From positions 1 to 64,000 of the forward strand of contig VXMP01000036.1 in NCBI GenBank assembly GCA_009841075.1: 64,000 bases of DNA. Direction: 5' to 3'. The position numbers were made by a program, and so were the translations under genes. This document shows, piece after piece, positions 23,807-33,032 of this stretch. The DNA is from Acidimicrobiia bacterium. Its GTDB lineage: Bacteria; Actinomycetota; Acidimicrobiia; Spongiisociales; Spongiisociaceae. Position 1 is the stretch's first letter; each line of letters opens with the position of its first letter. Below the pieces are notes generated by a model that had not been told where the DNA came from, made no database searches, and saw only the letters and a program-made list of their open reading frames with translations.

Positions 23807-24913
23807 ATGAACCGCGACTGGCTGGAGAAGGACTTCTACCTCCTGCTGGGAGTCGCCCAAGACGCCGATCAGCCCGCCATCAAGAAGGCCTTCCGGCGTA
23901 TGGCGCGGGAGCTTCATCCGGACGCCAACCCGGATAACCCGAACGCCACCGAGCGGTTTCAGGAGGTTTCGGAGGCTTATGAGGTGCTGTCCGACCCCGA
24001 ACGCCGGGCGGCATACGACCGGGTTCGTTCGCTGGGTGCCCCAAGCGGCGGCGGGTTCGGTTCCGGGGCGGGAGGCGGTTTTGGGGGCGGCTCGGTCCGG
24101 TTCGAAGACCTGCTGGGCGGTGCCGGAGGGGGGATAAGAGACTTTATCAACTTTGGCCGAAGGGGAGGAGGTGCCCAACGAGGTGCCAACCAGTTCACCA
24201 CCCTCGACCTCACCTTCGAGCAGGCCATTAAAGGAACCACCCAAACGGTTACGGTGTCGGGGGCGGGCCGGTGCGAAAAATGTTCGGGGTCAGGTGCAGA
24301 GCCGGGCACCCGGGTGGACGTGTGTGCGAGCTGTGGCGGCACCGGCACGGTGGCTGCCAATCAAGGGGTCTTTTCCTTCACCAATCCCTGCGGGGTCTGC
24401 GGAGGCAGCGGCCGAAACATCGAGACCCCCTGTAGCAGGTGTCAAGGATCGGGCCAGAAGAACCGGACCCGCACCATAAAGGTGCGCATTCCGCCCGGAG
24501 TCCGGGACGGCAACACCGTTCGGCTGCGAGGTCGGGGGGCTCCGGGGCGAGGCGGAGGCCCTCCCGGTGATCTGCTGGTCAAGGTTCGGGTGGGTTCCCA
24601 TCCGGTTTACTCTCGCAAGGATGACAATCTGACCATGCAGCTTCCGATTAGCTTCACCGAGGCGGCGTTGGGTGCCAGGGTAAATGTCCCGACCCTGAAC
24701 GGGACGGTGACCCTCAAAATCCCGGCCGGAACCTCATCGGGTCGGACCTTCCGGATACGCAAGGAAGGGGTGCAGCGAGGTGCCGGACGACAAGGTGACC
24801 TGTTGGTGACGGTTAACGTTGCCGTCCCCGAAAGGCTGTCGAGGCAGGCCAAGAAATTGTTGGAGGAGTACCGGCAAAAATACGAGAAGACCGACCTCAG
24901 GGCGCATCTATAA
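23807..24913 (+). CDS. dnaJ: Type I chaperone DnaJ (Hsp40)
   Basis: 368-residue co-chaperone stimulating DnaK ATPase activity. The J domain (residues about 8-72) contains the HPD motif in ARELHPDANPDNPNATERF. A Gly/Phe-rich linker follows. The zinc domain has four CxxCxGxG repeats: CEKCSGSG, CASCGGTG, CGVCGGSG and CSRCQGSG. The C-terminal substrate-binding domains are complete. It begins 19 bases after grpE. Confidence 0.97.
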   Translation: MNRDWLEKDFYLLLGVAQDADQPAIKKAFRRMARELHPDANPDNPNATERFQEVSEAYEVLSDPERRAAYDRVRSLGAPSGGGFGSGAGGGFGGGSVRFEDLLGGAGGGIRDFINFGRRGGGAQRGANQFTTLDLTFEQAIKGTTQTVTVSGAGRCEKCSGSGAEPGTRVDVCASCGGTGTVAANQGVFSFTNPCGVCGGSGRNIETPCSRCQGSGQKNRTRTIKVRIPPGVRDGNTVRLRGRGAPGRGGGPPGDLLVKVRVGSHPVYSRKDDNLTMQLPISFTEAALGARVNVPTLNGTVTLKIPAGTSSGRTFRIRKEGVQRGAGRQGDLLVTVNVAVPERLSRQAKKLLEEYRQKYEKTDLRAHL

Positions 24914-24929
24914 AGAAGGGAGAATCCGG

Positions 24930-25346
24930 ATGGACCAGGAAAAGCTTACCCCCGAATTGGAGGCGGTTTACGTCATCTCGGTGGCTGCCACCCTGTCCGG
25001 CATGCACCCCCAGACCCTGCGCATATACGAACGTAGAGGCCTGATCGAACCCTACCGTACCCCGGGTGGAACCCGGCGCTACTCGGCGGCCGACCTTGAG
25101 CGGCTGTCCCTGATCCAGGAACTAACCGGCCAGGGCATCAACATCGAAGGCGTTAAGCGAATTATGGAGCTGGAAGCGGAGAACCGGGAACTCCATGACG
25201 AGACCCGACGCCTGCGTCGCCGTTTAAAGGTCGCCCAGGAAGCCGCCATCACCGCCACCGAAGCCCTGGAACGCACCAGGCGGCGACTACGCAGAGGGGA
25301 GATTCTGGTCCGAAGCGACGTGCTCCGCTTCCCCGACAACATATGA
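24930..25346 (+). CDS. hspR: HspR-type MerR-family heat-shock repressor
   Basis: 138-residue MerR-like regulator starting at the ATG at 24930, 16 bases after dnaJ; the longer track ORF begins inside dnaJ. The winged helix reads VISVAATLSGMHPQTLRIYE, then RRGLIEPYRTPGGTRRYS, which is close to HspR. It is followed by a coiled coil (LEAENRELHDETRRLRRRL). HspR represses its own dnaK operon together with DnaK. No good HAIR operator was found upstream of dnaK. It overlaps the next HAD gene by four bases. Confidence 0.87.
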   Translation: MDQEKLTPELEAVYVISVAATLSGMHPQTLRIYERRGLIEPYRTPGGTRRYSAADLERLSLIQELTGQGINIEGVKRIMELEAENRELHDETRRLRRRLKVAQEAAITATEALERTRRRLRRGEILVRSDVLRFPDNI

Positions 25347-26029
25347 AAATCAGGGCGGTCGTTTTTGACTTTGGGGGTGTGGTGATCCGTACTCCTTTTG
25401 AGATGGTGGCCGGTTTGGAGCGGCGGCTGGGCCTGGTGCCCGGCACCATCGGGTTGACCGGACCTTTTGATCCCCAAGCCGACCCACTATGGCAGCGGTT
25501 TCAGTCGGGAGAGTTCACCGAGGTGGGTTACTGGCACCGTCAGGCGGATCGCTACGCCGATCTGATTGACGCCGGAGAGGATCGGCTCCGTAGCTTCATG
25601 GACGCCCTCTTTGACGCCCCCCGCCGGGAGGTGATCCGCCCCGAGACCTGGCGGTTGTGCGCCGTCCTTCGTTCCAAAGGGCTTCGGGTGGCGGCGCTCA
25701 CCAACGATCTGGGCCGCTTCCATGATCCGGCCTGGATCGAGCGGATGCAGGTACTGGACAAGTTCGACCCGTTGGTAGACCTGTCCCACAGCGGGGTTCT
25801 CAAGCCCGATCCACGGGGTTACAAAATCCTGCTCGACCAGCTGGATCTTCCCGCCGATCGGGTCTTGTTCGTAGACGATCAACCGGTCAACATCGCCGGG
25901 GCCGAACGGGTGGGCCTACGCACCGTCTACTTCGATGTGCCGTACCCCTCCGGCTCGGTGGAACGGGTCCTGAAAACGGCCGAAGCCCTCATAGGAGAAG
26001 GTCTAGGAGCCGGTCACAGCTCTCCCTGA
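25343..26029 (+). CDS. HAD-superfamily (subfamily IA) hydrolase
   Basis: 228-residue HAD hydrolase beginning in overlap with hspR (ATGA). Motif I is VVFDFGGVV, with Gly where the second catalytic Asp normally lies, as in YihX-like members. Motif II is VAALTNDLG, and motifs III and IV appear around KPDPRGY and VLFVDDQPVNIAGAERVG. It could be a phosphatase or dehalogenase-like enzyme; the substrate is unknown. Its end overlaps a convergent HAD gene by 41 bases. Confidence 0.82.
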   Translation: MKIRAVVFDFGGVVIRTPFEMVAGLERRLGLVPGTIGLTGPFDPQADPLWQRFQSGEFTEVGYWHRQADRYADLIDAGEDRLRSFMDALFDAPRREVIRPETWRLCAVLRSKGLRVAALTNDLGRFHDPAWIERMQVLDKFDPLVDLSHSGVLKPDPRGYKILLDQLDLPADRVLFVDDQPVNIAGAERVGLRTVYFDVPYPSGSVERVLKTAEALIGEGLGAGHSSP

Positions 26030-26609
26030 CCCGGGTGTGGTCGAAGAAAAGGCCGGGCATACCCACCGCCTCCCCGCCCTTGATGTTTACCTCCATGTCG
26101 TCTACGAACAGACATTGGGAGGGTTCCAGCGCCAGTCGTTCCGCCACGGTCAGATAGGTGCGGGGGTCGGGCTTACGAAAACCCAGGGTTACTACGTCAA
26201 TGACCTGCTCGAACAGGTGGGCGTAGGGCCAGCTTTCCCACCAGCCCACCCCCAGCCACTCGCTGGAATCATTGGAGAGGGTGGCTTGGCTATATCGTTT
26301 ACCCAGCGTTTCGATGGTGGTCATCACCTCGGGTCTGACCCGATCGGTCCAGTCGATCTCGGTCTTCAGGTTGATCGGATACCCTCGGGCCCGACTGGCC
26401 TCCTGATAGTCCGCCCAATAGCGGGACTCGCTGAGCTCACCGGTGGAGCATTTCCGGTATTCGGCGTCGCCTTCCTTGGAAAACGGACCCCGCGGCAGCA
26501 CCCCCTTTGCCCAACCATGCTGCTCTTCCACCTGTCCCAGCGCCTCGAACGGCGTCTCGTACAGGATCCCTCCCATATCCCAGACCACCGCCCGGATGTC
26601 ATCCCTCAT
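25989..26609 (-). CDS. HAD-superfamily (subfamily IA) hydrolase at the end of the catabolic operon
   Basis: 206-residue HAD protein. Motif I is VVWDMGGILYETPFEALG (again Gly in place of the second Asp), motif II QATLSNDSSEWLG, and the distal motifs KPDPRTY and CLFVDDMEVNIKGGEAVG. It overlaps the upstream Rieske ferredoxin gene by 11 bases and so belongs to the minus-strand aromatic operon. A phosphatase acting on a phosphorylated intermediate of this pathway is conceivable, since a phosphotransferase is encoded nearby, but the sequence does not prove it. It is related to the convergent HAD gene next door. Confidence 0.8.
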   Translation of the reverse strand: MRDDIRAVVWDMGGILYETPFEALGQVEEQHGWAKGVLPRGPFSKEGDAEYRKCSTGELSESRYWADYQEASRARGYPINLKTEIDWTDRVRPEVMTTIETLGKRYSQATLSNDSSEWLGVGWWESWPYAHLFEQVIDVVTLGFRKPDPRTYLTVAERLALEPSQCLFVDDMEVNIKGGEAVGMPGLFFDHTRVRESCDRLLDLLL

Positions 26610-26973
26610 CCGGTCGGTTCCACCCGGCGGCGTGCTCGAGCATCATCTCCCGCCACGATCCGATCGGGGGAGGGGTGGGCAGGTCAACCGAAACTATTCC
26701 GTCTTCGATCCGGATCGGATATTGCTCCAAACCCAGCTCCGGAGAACCGCATTTGGTGCCGGTCTCCACCTGGTATCGCCAGAAATGGAGAGGGCAGGTC
26801 ACAATCCCGTCCTTAACCAGCCCACCGGATAGGGGCGAGGCCTGATGGAGGCATTCGTTCCGATAGGCGTAGGCGGTGTCGCCCAGCCGGATTACCACCG
26901 CCCATCCGTCTCCGATCTCTACGCAGCGATTGGTGGGCAGGTCTTCCAGCGGCCCGACCGTGATAATCGGCAT
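26599..26973 (-). CDS. Rieske-type [2Fe-2S] ferredoxin
   Basis: 124-residue single-domain Rieske protein. Cluster ligands are CLH (in NECLHQASPLSGG) and CPLH (in VTCPLHFWRYQVETG), the C-x-H...C-x2-H pattern. There is no signal peptide or membrane helix, so it is a soluble electron carrier. It sits in the meta-cleavage operon, seven bases after the dehydrogenase gene. It may pass electrons to the Rieske oxygenase at 40521-41810. No matching flavin reductase lies in the window. Confidence 0.88.
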   Translation of the reverse strand: MPIITVGPLEDLPTNRCVEIGDGWAVVIRLGDTAYAYRNECLHQASPLSGGLVKDGIVTCPLHFWRYQVETGTKCGSPELGLEQYPIRIEDGIVSVDLPTPPPIGSWREMMLEHAAGWNRPDEG

Positions 26974-26980
26974 CCGGGTC

Positions 26981-28432
26981 TTAACCCCCTAATTTCAAGA
27001 CCACCGCCTTGGATTCGGTGAAGAACTCGTAGCTGTACTCTCCGCCTTCTCTTCCGATGCCGGAGTCCCCATATCCGCCGAAGGGGGCTCGCAGGTCGCG
27101 CACGAAAAAACAGTTAACCCACATGGTGCCCGCCCGCACTTCCCTAGCCACCTTATGGGCGGTGTTCAGGTTGGTGGTCCACACCATCCCCGCCAACCCG
27201 TAGCGGGTCTGGTTGGCGATGGCGATGGCCTCGTCTATCTCCTCGAAGGGGATGATCATCTCCACCGGCCCGAAGATCTCGTCCTGGCAGGAGCGCATGT
27301 GGTTGTCGGCGTCGGCGAAGATGGTCGGTGCCACATAATTGCCCTTTTCCAGTCCACCTTCGGTGAGCCGATAGCCTCCGGTCATCAGCTTGGCCCCTTC
27401 TTCCTCGGCCAGGTCGATGTAGGAGAGCACCTTTTCCAGATGCTCCCTGGTCACCAGCGGGCCCATTTGGGTGGCGGTTTCGAGGGGGTTGCCCACCACA
27501 TAGCGTTGCGCACCGTCCACCATTCGGGCCACGAACTCGTCATAGATGGGCCGCTGAACCAGCAGGCGTGCCCCGGCCAGGCATACCTCGCCCTGATTGG
27601 TGAAGATGCCGCGCAACGATCCGGCCACCGCCTCGTCCAGGTCGGCGTCGGCGCAGACGATGTTGGGGGAGTTGCCGCCCAGCTCGAACGAGAGCTTCTT
27701 TAAACCGGGTGCGGCCGCCGCCATGATGGCCTGGCCGGTGGCCGACTCTCCGGTGAAGGTTATCCCGTCCACCTGCGGGTGTCGCACCAACGCCTCGCCG
27801 GCCTCGTCAGTACCGAAGCCGTGTACCAGGTTGAAAACCCCGTCCGGCAGGCCCGCCTCCTGGCAGATCTCCGCCAGCAGGGTGGCTGTAACGGGCGACT
27901 GCTCGGCCGGTTTGGCCACCACCGTACAACCGTAGGCCAGCGCCGGTGCCACCTTCCAGGTGAGCAGCATGAGGGGGAAGTTCCACGGCGAGATGGCCCC
28001 CACCACCCCCAACGGCTCTCGAAGCTCGTAGGTAAAAACCCCGTCCCAAGGCTTCGGGAAGGCCTTGGTGTGGGCCTGTTCGGCGGCGTCGGCAAAGAAG
28101 CGGAAATTGTGGGCAGAACGGGGGATGTCCTTGCTGCGGGCGGCCGAGATCGGCTTGCCCATATCCCGAACCTCCCACTCTGCCAGCTCGTCCAGACGAG
28201 CCTCGATCCCTTCTGCCACCCGGTACAGGGCTTGGCGGCGGAGGGCGGGGTCCATAGCCGCCCAGGCCGGAAGGGCGGTTGCGGCTGCTTCCACCGCCCG
28301 GTCGACGTCGCTTTCATTGCCCCTGGAAACGTCGGCGATCGGGGTGTTATCGATCGGGCTTATGGACGGGAAGGTTTCTCCCGAAGACGAGTCCTCGAAA
28401 CGGCCTCCGATGAAGTGTCGTAGCTTTTTCAT
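26981..28432 (-). CDS. 2-hydroxymuconic semialdehyde dehydrogenase (ALDH family)
   Basis: NAD-dependent aldehyde dehydrogenase, 483 residues, of the DmpC/XylG/HpaE type by context. Landmarks are SPWNFPLMLLTWKVAPALA, the catalytic Glu in FELGGNSPNIV and the catalytic Cys in NQGEVCLAGARLL. The N-terminus MKKLRHFIGGRFEDSSSGETF resembles hydroxymuconic semialdehyde dehydrogenases. It would oxidise the ring-cleavage product to 4-oxalocrotonate. It overlaps the tautomerase gene by four bases. No DmpD-type hydrolase is present, so the dehydrogenase branch seems to be the only one. Confidence 0.88.
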   Translation of the reverse strand: MKKLRHFIGGRFEDSSSGETFPSISPIDNTPIADVSRGNESDVDRAVEAAATALPAWAAMDPALRRQALYRVAEGIEARLDELAEWEVRDMGKPISAARSKDIPRSAHNFRFFADAAEQAHTKAFPKPWDGVFTYELREPLGVVGAISPWNFPLMLLTWKVAPALAYGCTVVAKPAEQSPVTATLLAEICQEAGLPDGVFNLVHGFGTDEAGEALVRHPQVDGITFTGESATGQAIMAAAAPGLKKLSFELGGNSPNIVCADADLDEAVAGSLRGIFTNQGEVCLAGARLLVQRPIYDEFVARMVDGAQRYVVGNPLETATQMGPLVTREHLEKVLSYIDLAEEEGAKLMTGGYRLTEGGLEKGNYVAPTIFADADNHMRSCQDEIFGPVEMIIPFEEIDEAIAIANQTRYGLAGMVWTTNLNTAHKVAREVRAGTMWVNCFFVRDLRAPFGGYGDSGIGREGGEYSYEFFTESKAVVLKLGG

Positions 28433-28671
28433 GGACTTCCCTCCTCCTCGGGTTCCGATTGACCGGTGGCGGCCTGGCGCTCGGCCATCACCTGGTAGGC
28501 GGGTCGCCCGGCGATGCCGAAGCCGTGCGGTTGGAGCTCGTTGACCATGACCCGCACCGTTTCGATGGGGGCATCCAGGCTTTGGACCAGCGCCTCCGAC
28601 ACCGCGGCGATCATGCCCTCGATCTGTTCCGGTGAGCGCCCTTCCAGCAGGTTGACGGTTACTATCGGCAT
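28429..28671 (-). CDS. 4-oxalocrotonate tautomerase family protein
   Basis: 80-residue tautomerase-superfamily protein. After removal of Met the catalytic Pro1 is in place (MPIVTVNLLEGRSPEQIEG), and the family helix and strand with VRVMVNELQPHGFGIAG follow. It converts 4-oxalocrotonate between enol and keto forms before decarboxylation. At 80 residues it is longer than the classical 62-residue enzymes because of an acidic C-terminal tail (QSEPEEEGSP). It is translationally coupled to the dehydrogenase gene. Confidence 0.9.
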   Translation of the reverse strand: MPIVTVNLLEGRSPEQIEGMIAAVSEALVQSLDAPIETVRVMVNELQPHGFGIAGRPAYQVMAERQAATGQSEPEEEGSP

Positions 28672-28687
28672 GGGTTTGCTCCTTGTC

Positions 28688-29485
28688 TTAGCTATGAACG
28701 CTCATGGTGACGCTTCCGATCCGATCCATCTCCACGTTTACAAATGTTCCAGGTTCTAGTTCGATCGGTCCGGTCAGGCCGCCGGAAATCACCAGATGGC
28801 CCGCTTTAAGGCCCCGACCGGACTCGGCCAGCCGCCGCACCAGCCAGGCGACGGACGCGGCGGGATAGCCGAAGGCGGCGGCACCGGCCGCGCTGTAGAG
28901 AAGCTCACCGTTCACGTAGACCACCACCCCGATTCGGGACAGATCGAAGTCGGGCAGGGTAGCTCGTCGGCCGAGCACCACCATCCCGGCGGAGGAGTTG
29001 TCGGCCGTGTTGTCGAAGGCCCGGAACCGAAAATCCTCAAAACGGGAGTCCACCACCTCGATGACCGGCATGACAAAGGCGGTGGCGGCCAGAACCTCGG
29101 CGGCCGATACCGCCCCGCCCGCCAGGTCCCGGGCCAGGACGAACCCGATCTCGGGCTCGGCTTTGGGATGGATCAGCCCGCCGAGCGATACTGTTCCGTC
29201 CGACACGATCATCGGGTCGGTCAGCCATCCATAGTTGGGGGAATCGATCCCCATGGCGGTCCGCATGGCTTCCGAGGTGAAGCCCAGCTTGGCACCGACC
29301 ACCCTTTCTCCGGCGGCCATCCTCAGGGCCACGCCGCGATCGGCGATCCGGTAGGCATCGGCCTCGGTCAGGTTCGGGTAGGAGTCGGTCAGCCGCGCCA
29401 CCGGTGAGCGGCCCAGGCGGGCCTCGTGGAGCCGGCCTGCGAGCCGGTTGACGATGTTAGGGGGAAGCAGGTCAGGATCGGTCAT
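28688..29485 (-). CDS. MhpD-family 2-oxopent-4-enoate hydratase / 4-oxalocrotonate decarboxylase (copy 1)
   Basis: 265-residue FAH/MhpD-fold enzyme. Signatures are VVGAKLGFTSEAMRTAMGI, HPKAEPEIGFVLARDL with metal-binding Glu residues, and EVVDSRFEDFRFRAFDNTADN. It should be either the decarboxylase or the hydratase of the lower meta pathway. Sequence alone does not separate the two, which are homologous and often act as a complex. It overlaps the neighbouring copy by four bases. Confidence 0.85.
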   Translation of the reverse strand: MTDPDLLPPNIVNRLAGRLHEARLGRSPVARLTDSYPNLTEADAYRIADRGVALRMAAGERVVGAKLGFTSEAMRTAMGIDSPNYGWLTDPMIVSDGTVSLGGLIHPKAEPEIGFVLARDLAGGAVSAAEVLAATAFVMPVIEVVDSRFEDFRFRAFDNTADNSSAGMVVLGRRATLPDFDLSRIGVVVYVNGELLYSAAGAAAFGYPAASVAWLVRRLAESGRGLKAGHLVISGGLTGPIELEPGTFVNVEMDRIGSVTMSVHS

Positions 29486-30270
29486 CGAACCGCTATCTCT
29501 ATGGCACCGATCCGGTCGAAGCTGGCTACCAGCGAATCCCCGGGCCGAATCGGAAAAGCCTCGGTAAGGGCACCGGGCAGCACCAGGGTGCCGGCCGGCA
29601 AGGCCCGGCCCCGCTCGGCCAGTTTGCGGACGAACCAGGCGATGGCCGCCGCCGGATGCCCGAGCACCGCCGCACCGGCCGCGGTACCCAGCACCTCCCC
29701 GTTCTTCTCGAAGACGCAGCCGACCAAGGACAGGTCGATACCGTTTAGAGGCACCGGGTTTCCCACCACAAAGGCACCGGCGCTGCAGTTGTCGGCCACC
29801 ACATCGGCCAAGGTGAAGGAATAGCCCGCAAAGCGGGAGTCGAGGATGTCCAGGGCCGGGGCAACCGCCGCCGTGGCACCCAGGACATCGTGCAGGCCGA
29901 TCGGGCCCTCCAGGTCACGAGAGATCAGGAAGGCGATTTCCGGTTCCGCCCGAGGCTGGATGAGCTGCCCGCTGTCCAACGGCTCGCCGGGTTCGGCCCG
30001 ATGCCGATCGGTCATCCATCCGTAGAGAGGCTCGGCCACCCCCATCTGCTGCTGTTTGGCCCGGCTGGTAAGACCTAGTTTGGCGGCAACGACTGTTTGT
30101 CCCTCCCCGACCATCCGACCCACCACCTCATCCTGGATGTCGTAGGCCGAGTCGATGCCGAACGAAAAGTCGTCGGTTAGAGGACCGATCGAGGTGCGGG
30201 ACCGTACCGCTTCCATCAAACGATCGGCGGCGGCATCGATCAGGGTCGGGTCGGGTGCGGTTTGGTTCAT
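29482..30270 (-). CDS. MhpD-family 2-oxopent-4-enoate hydratase / 4-oxalocrotonate decarboxylase (copy 2)
   Basis: 262-residue MhpD-fold protein with VVAAKLGLTSRAKQQQMGV, QPRAEPEIAFLISRDL and DILDSRFAGYSFTLADVVADN. Its end overlaps copy 1, so the two are expressed together, as expected for a decarboxylase-hydratase pair that channels the unstable 2-hydroxypentadienoate. The aldolase gene lies ten bases upstream. Which copy has which activity is open. Confidence 0.85.
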   Translation of the reverse strand: MNQTAPDPTLIDAAADRLMEAVRSRTSIGPLTDDFSFGIDSAYDIQDEVVGRMVGEGQTVVAAKLGLTSRAKQQQMGVAEPLYGWMTDRHRAEPGEPLDSGQLIQPRAEPEIAFLISRDLEGPIGLHDVLGATAAVAPALDILDSRFAGYSFTLADVVADNCSAGAFVVGNPVPLNGIDLSLVGCVFEKNGEVLGTAAGAAVLGHPAAAIAWFVRKLAERGRALPAGTLVLPGALTEAFPIRPGDSLVASFDRIGAIEIAVR

Positions 30271-30280
30271 TTCCCTCTCC

Positions 30281-31306
30281 TTATGAGCCCACCATTTTGG
30301 AGGCCGCCCGGCGTTGCAGCTCCATGGCCACGTCGATAATCATGTCCTCCTGGCCTCCCACCACCCGGCGTTCGCCCAATTCCAACAGGATGTCCCGGGT
30401 GGGAACCCCGTAGCGCTCGGCGGCCCGCTTGGAGTGGAGCAGAAACGACCCGTAGACCCCGGCATACCCCAACAGCAGGCCGTCCCCGTCTATCACCCCC
30501 TGTTCAGGGCGGATGGGACGAACCGCAGTATCGGCCACCTCGATCATGGCGATCGGGTCGATACCGGTCTCCCAGCCGCTCCTTTCGCAGGCCGCCACCA
30601 GGATCTCGGTAGGGCAATTTCCGGCACCCGCTCCCAGACCGGTGGTGCATCCGTCGATCTGGTCCACCCCCTCTTCCAGGGCGGCCAAGGAGTTCGCCAC
30701 CGCCAAGGACAGGTTGTTGTGGGCATGGATTCCGACCTGACAGGACAGGTTGGCCTTGAGAAGCGCCACCCGGCGGCGGGCGCCGTCGATGGTCATAGCG
30801 CCGGCCGAGTCCACCGTGTAGACGGCATCGGCACCGTAGGATTCCATCAGCCGGGCCTGTTCCAGCAGCTCCTCCGGCTCGATCATATGGGACATCATCA
30901 GAAAACCCACCGCCTCCATTCCCAGATCCTTGGCCAGGGCAATGTGCTGTTCGGAGATGTCGGCCTCGGTGCAGTGGGTGGCGATCCGGGCTACCCGGGC
31001 ACCCAGGTCGGCGGCCTGACGAAGATCGTCCTTAACCCCTATGCCGGGCAACATCAGCACGGCGATCTTGGCGTAACGGGCCGTCTCCACCGCCACCTGG
31101 AGCAGGCCGGTTTCGTTGGTATGGGAGAAGCCGTAGTTGAAGGACGACCCGCCCAGGCCGTCACCGTGGGCTACCTCGATAACCGGGATCCCGGCCGCAT
31201 CCAGACCCGCTACTACCCGCCGCACCTGTTCGGTGGTGAACTGGTGGGCGATGGCGTGCGAACCGTCCCGGAGGGTGGAGTCGGTTAGCCGGAAGGAGGC
31301 GCTCAT
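30281..31306 (-). CDS. mhpE: 4-hydroxy-2-oxovalerate aldolase
   Basis: 341-residue DmpG/MhpE-type class II aldolase cleaving 4-hydroxy-2-oxovalerate to pyruvate and acetaldehyde. The N-terminus [18 protein letters not shown] carries the HMGL-like DxTLRDG metal and catalytic motif. [17 protein letters not shown]-like sequence ([13 protein letters not shown]), [14 protein letters not shown] and [12 protein letters not shown] complete the family pattern. It overlaps the acetaldehyde dehydrogenase gene by four bases; these two enzymes normally form a channelling complex. Confidence 0.96.
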   Translation of the reverse strand: MSASFRLTDSTLRDGSHAIAHQFTTEQVRRVVAGLDAAGIPVIEVAHGDGLGGSSFNYGFSHTNETGLLQVAVETARYAKIAVLMLPGIGVKDDLRQAADLGARVARIATHCTEADISEQHIALAKDLGMEAVGFLMMSHMIEPEELLEQARLMESYGADAVYTVDSAGAMTIDGARRRVALLKANLSCQVGIHAHNNLSLAVANSLAALEEGVDQIDGCTTGLGAGAGNCPTEILVAACERSGWETGIDPIAMIEVADTAVRPIRPEQGVIDGDGLLLGYAGVYGSFLLHSKRAAERYGVPTRDILLELGERRVVGGQEDMIIDVAMELQRRAASKMVGS

Positions 31307-32190
31307 CGGACCATCGCCTCCGCCACCCGTATCGCCGAGGCGGTCATGATGTCGAGGTTGCCGGCGTAGGCGGGTAGGTAATCGGCCGCCCCCTCCACCT
31401 CCAACAACGTCACCACCCGGGCTTTTACATCGCCGCCGGGGGTGCGGAACAGGTCCTCGTCGAACACCGGCGGTGCCTTGAGACGGTAGCCGGGGACGTA
31501 GGAGGCCACCGCCGCGACCATCCGGGTTATGGCATCTGCTACCTCATCCCGGTCGTAGCCGTCGCCCAGGGCGCAGAACACCGTGTTGCGCATCAGGATG
31601 GGCGGCTCGGCCGGGTTGAGCACCATAATGGCTTTTCCGAAGTCTGCGCCACCCACCTCTACCAGCGACGCGGAGGTGGTGTGGGTGAACTCGTCGATGT
31701 TCTGGCGGGTTCCGGGGCCGGCCGAGACCGAAGCCACCGTCGAGACGATCTCGGCATAAGGGACCTCGGTTACCGAACGGACCGCCGCCACGATCGGGAC
31801 GGTGGCCTGGCCTCCACAGGTGATCAGGTTTAGGTCGGGGGCGTCAAGATGTTCGGCCAGGTTGACCGGAGGAACCACCAGCGGGCCTAGCCGGGCCGGG
31901 GTAAGGTCGATGGACCTGAGCCCTACCCGGCGATAAAGAGGGGCGTTGATCCGGTATACCCAGGCCGAGGTGGCCTCCAGCACCAGGTCCAGCTCGGCAG
32001 CCCGTTCGATCAGCCCGTCCACTCCATCGGCGACAGTTTCCACCCCGGCCTCCCGAGCCCGGGCCAGGCCCTCCGAAGCCGGATCTATCCCCACCATCAG
32101 GGCGGCCTCCAACTTTTCGGAGCGCAACAGCTTGTACAAAAGGTCGGTTCCGATATTGCCGCTCCCGACTATTGCGCAGCGCAGGGTCAA
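31303..32190 (-). CDS. mhpF: Acetaldehyde dehydrogenase (acylating)
   Basis: 295-residue DmpF/MhpF-type enzyme converting acetaldehyde, CoA and NAD to acetyl-CoA. The Rossmann start is [20 protein letters not shown], and the catalytic Cys lies in [34 protein letters not shown] is family-typical. It is coupled to the aldolase gene, so acetaldehyde need not leave the complex. Together they end the pathway at pyruvate and acetyl-CoA. Confidence 0.96.
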   Translation of the reverse strand: MTLRCAIVGSGNIGTDLLYKLLRSEKLEAALMVGIDPASEGLARAREAGVETVADGVDGLIERAAELDLVLEATSAWVYRINAPLYRRVGLRSIDLTPARLGPLVVPPVNLAEHLDAPDLNLITCGGQATVPIVAAVRSVTEVPYAEIVSTVASVSAGPGTRQNIDEFTHTTSASLVEVGGADFGKAIMVLNPAEPPILMRNTVFCALGDGYDRDEVADAITRMVAAVASYVPGYRLKAPPVFDEDLFRTPGGDVKARVVTLLEVEGAADYLPAYAGNLDIMTASAIRVAEAMVR

Positions 32191-32192
32191 AA

Positions 32193-32960
32193 TCAGACCA
32201 TCCTTATGGCGACCGGCCCCAGCCGATCGAAGTCGGCCCGGGCCACGTCACCGGAGCGAACCTCCACGGCGGCGTGGAGCGATCCGGTCATGATGAACAT
32301 CCCCTCCTCCAGGGTGACGCCGTATCCGGCCAGGGTGTTGGCCAACCAGGTCAGCGCCAGAATCGGGTTTCCCAGCGCCGCCGCGCCCGCACCCGTGGCC
32401 ACCACCGAGCCGTTATGGGAGAACACCATCCCCACCAGTCGAAGGTCGAAGTCGATCGGAACTATCCGGCTGCTCATCATCACCGCTCCGATGGAAGCCA
32501 GATCGCTCACGGTGTCGGCCAGGCGTATCTTCCAGTCTTCGATCCGAGAGTCGACCACTTCCAGGGCGGCCACTGCCCCGCCCACCGCCCGGGCGGCTTC
32601 GATCGGGGTTAGGTTGGGGCCGGACAGAGGACGGTTCAGCACCAAGGCGATCTCCGCCTCCGCCTTGGGCTGGATGAGCGCGGAAGAATCCACTTCTCCC
32701 TCCAGGACCATGGAACTCAGCACCGGCCCGTAATCCGGTTCGGTCAACCCCATCATGGACTGCATGGCCTTGGAGGTAAGGCCCAGCTTGTATCCGACTA
32801 TTTGGTCACCTTCGGCAACCAGCATCTCCGCCAATCTGGTCTGCACCTCGTAGGCGTCATCGGCCGACATATCCGGGTCGGTAGCGGTGAAAGGGGGGAT
32901 AGGTCGGCGATCCCGTCGGGCTTCATACAGGGCCTGGGCTCGCTGCTGTGCGATCGTCAT
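32193..32960 (-). CDS. MhpD-family 2-oxopent-4-enoate hydratase / 4-oxalocrotonate decarboxylase (copy 3)
   Basis: 255-residue MhpD-fold enzyme, first gene of the minus-strand meta operon. Signatures are [37 protein letters not shown] and [21 protein letters not shown] third copy is unusual: standard clusters need one hydratase and one decarboxylase. Its place just before the acetaldehyde dehydrogenase and aldolase genes resembles the hydratase-DmpF-DmpG order, so it is the better hydratase candidate. A palindromic operator lies upstream. The ATG has no clear ribosome site. Confidence 0.85.
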   Translation of the reverse strand: MTIAQQRAQALYEARRDRRPIPPFTATDPDMSADDAYEVQTRLAEMLVAEGDQIVGYKLGLTSKAMQSMMGLTEPDYGPVLSSMVLEGEVDSSALIQPKAEAEIALVLNRPLSGPNLTPIEAARAVGGAVAALEVVDSRIEDWKIRLADTVSDLASIGAVMMSSRIVPIDFDLRLVGMVFSHNGSVVATGAGAAALGNPILALTWLANTLAGYGVTLEEGMFIMTGSLHAAVEVRSGDVARADFDRLGPVAIRMV

Positions 32961-33001
32961 ATCGTTAAACGGTAACCGGAAAATCGACCGATTCGCCCGA
33001 A

Positions 33002-33022
33002 TTGTTCCGCTATACGGTACAA
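33002..33022. promoter_or_regulatory. Palindromic operator upstream of the meta operon (site 1)
   Basis: TTGTTCCG-CTATA-CGGTACAA is an inverted repeat of two 8-base arms with one mismatch and a 5-base centre. It lies about 40-60 bases before the start of the first meta-operon gene (minus strand) and just after the iclR stop. On the minus strand its centre gives a TATAGC -10-like hexamer. The 13-base half tatacggtacaaa recurs as tatacggaacaaa at 34478-34490. An IclR-type binding site is inferred. Confidence 0.55.
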
Positions 33023-33032
33023 ATCCGAGTAT

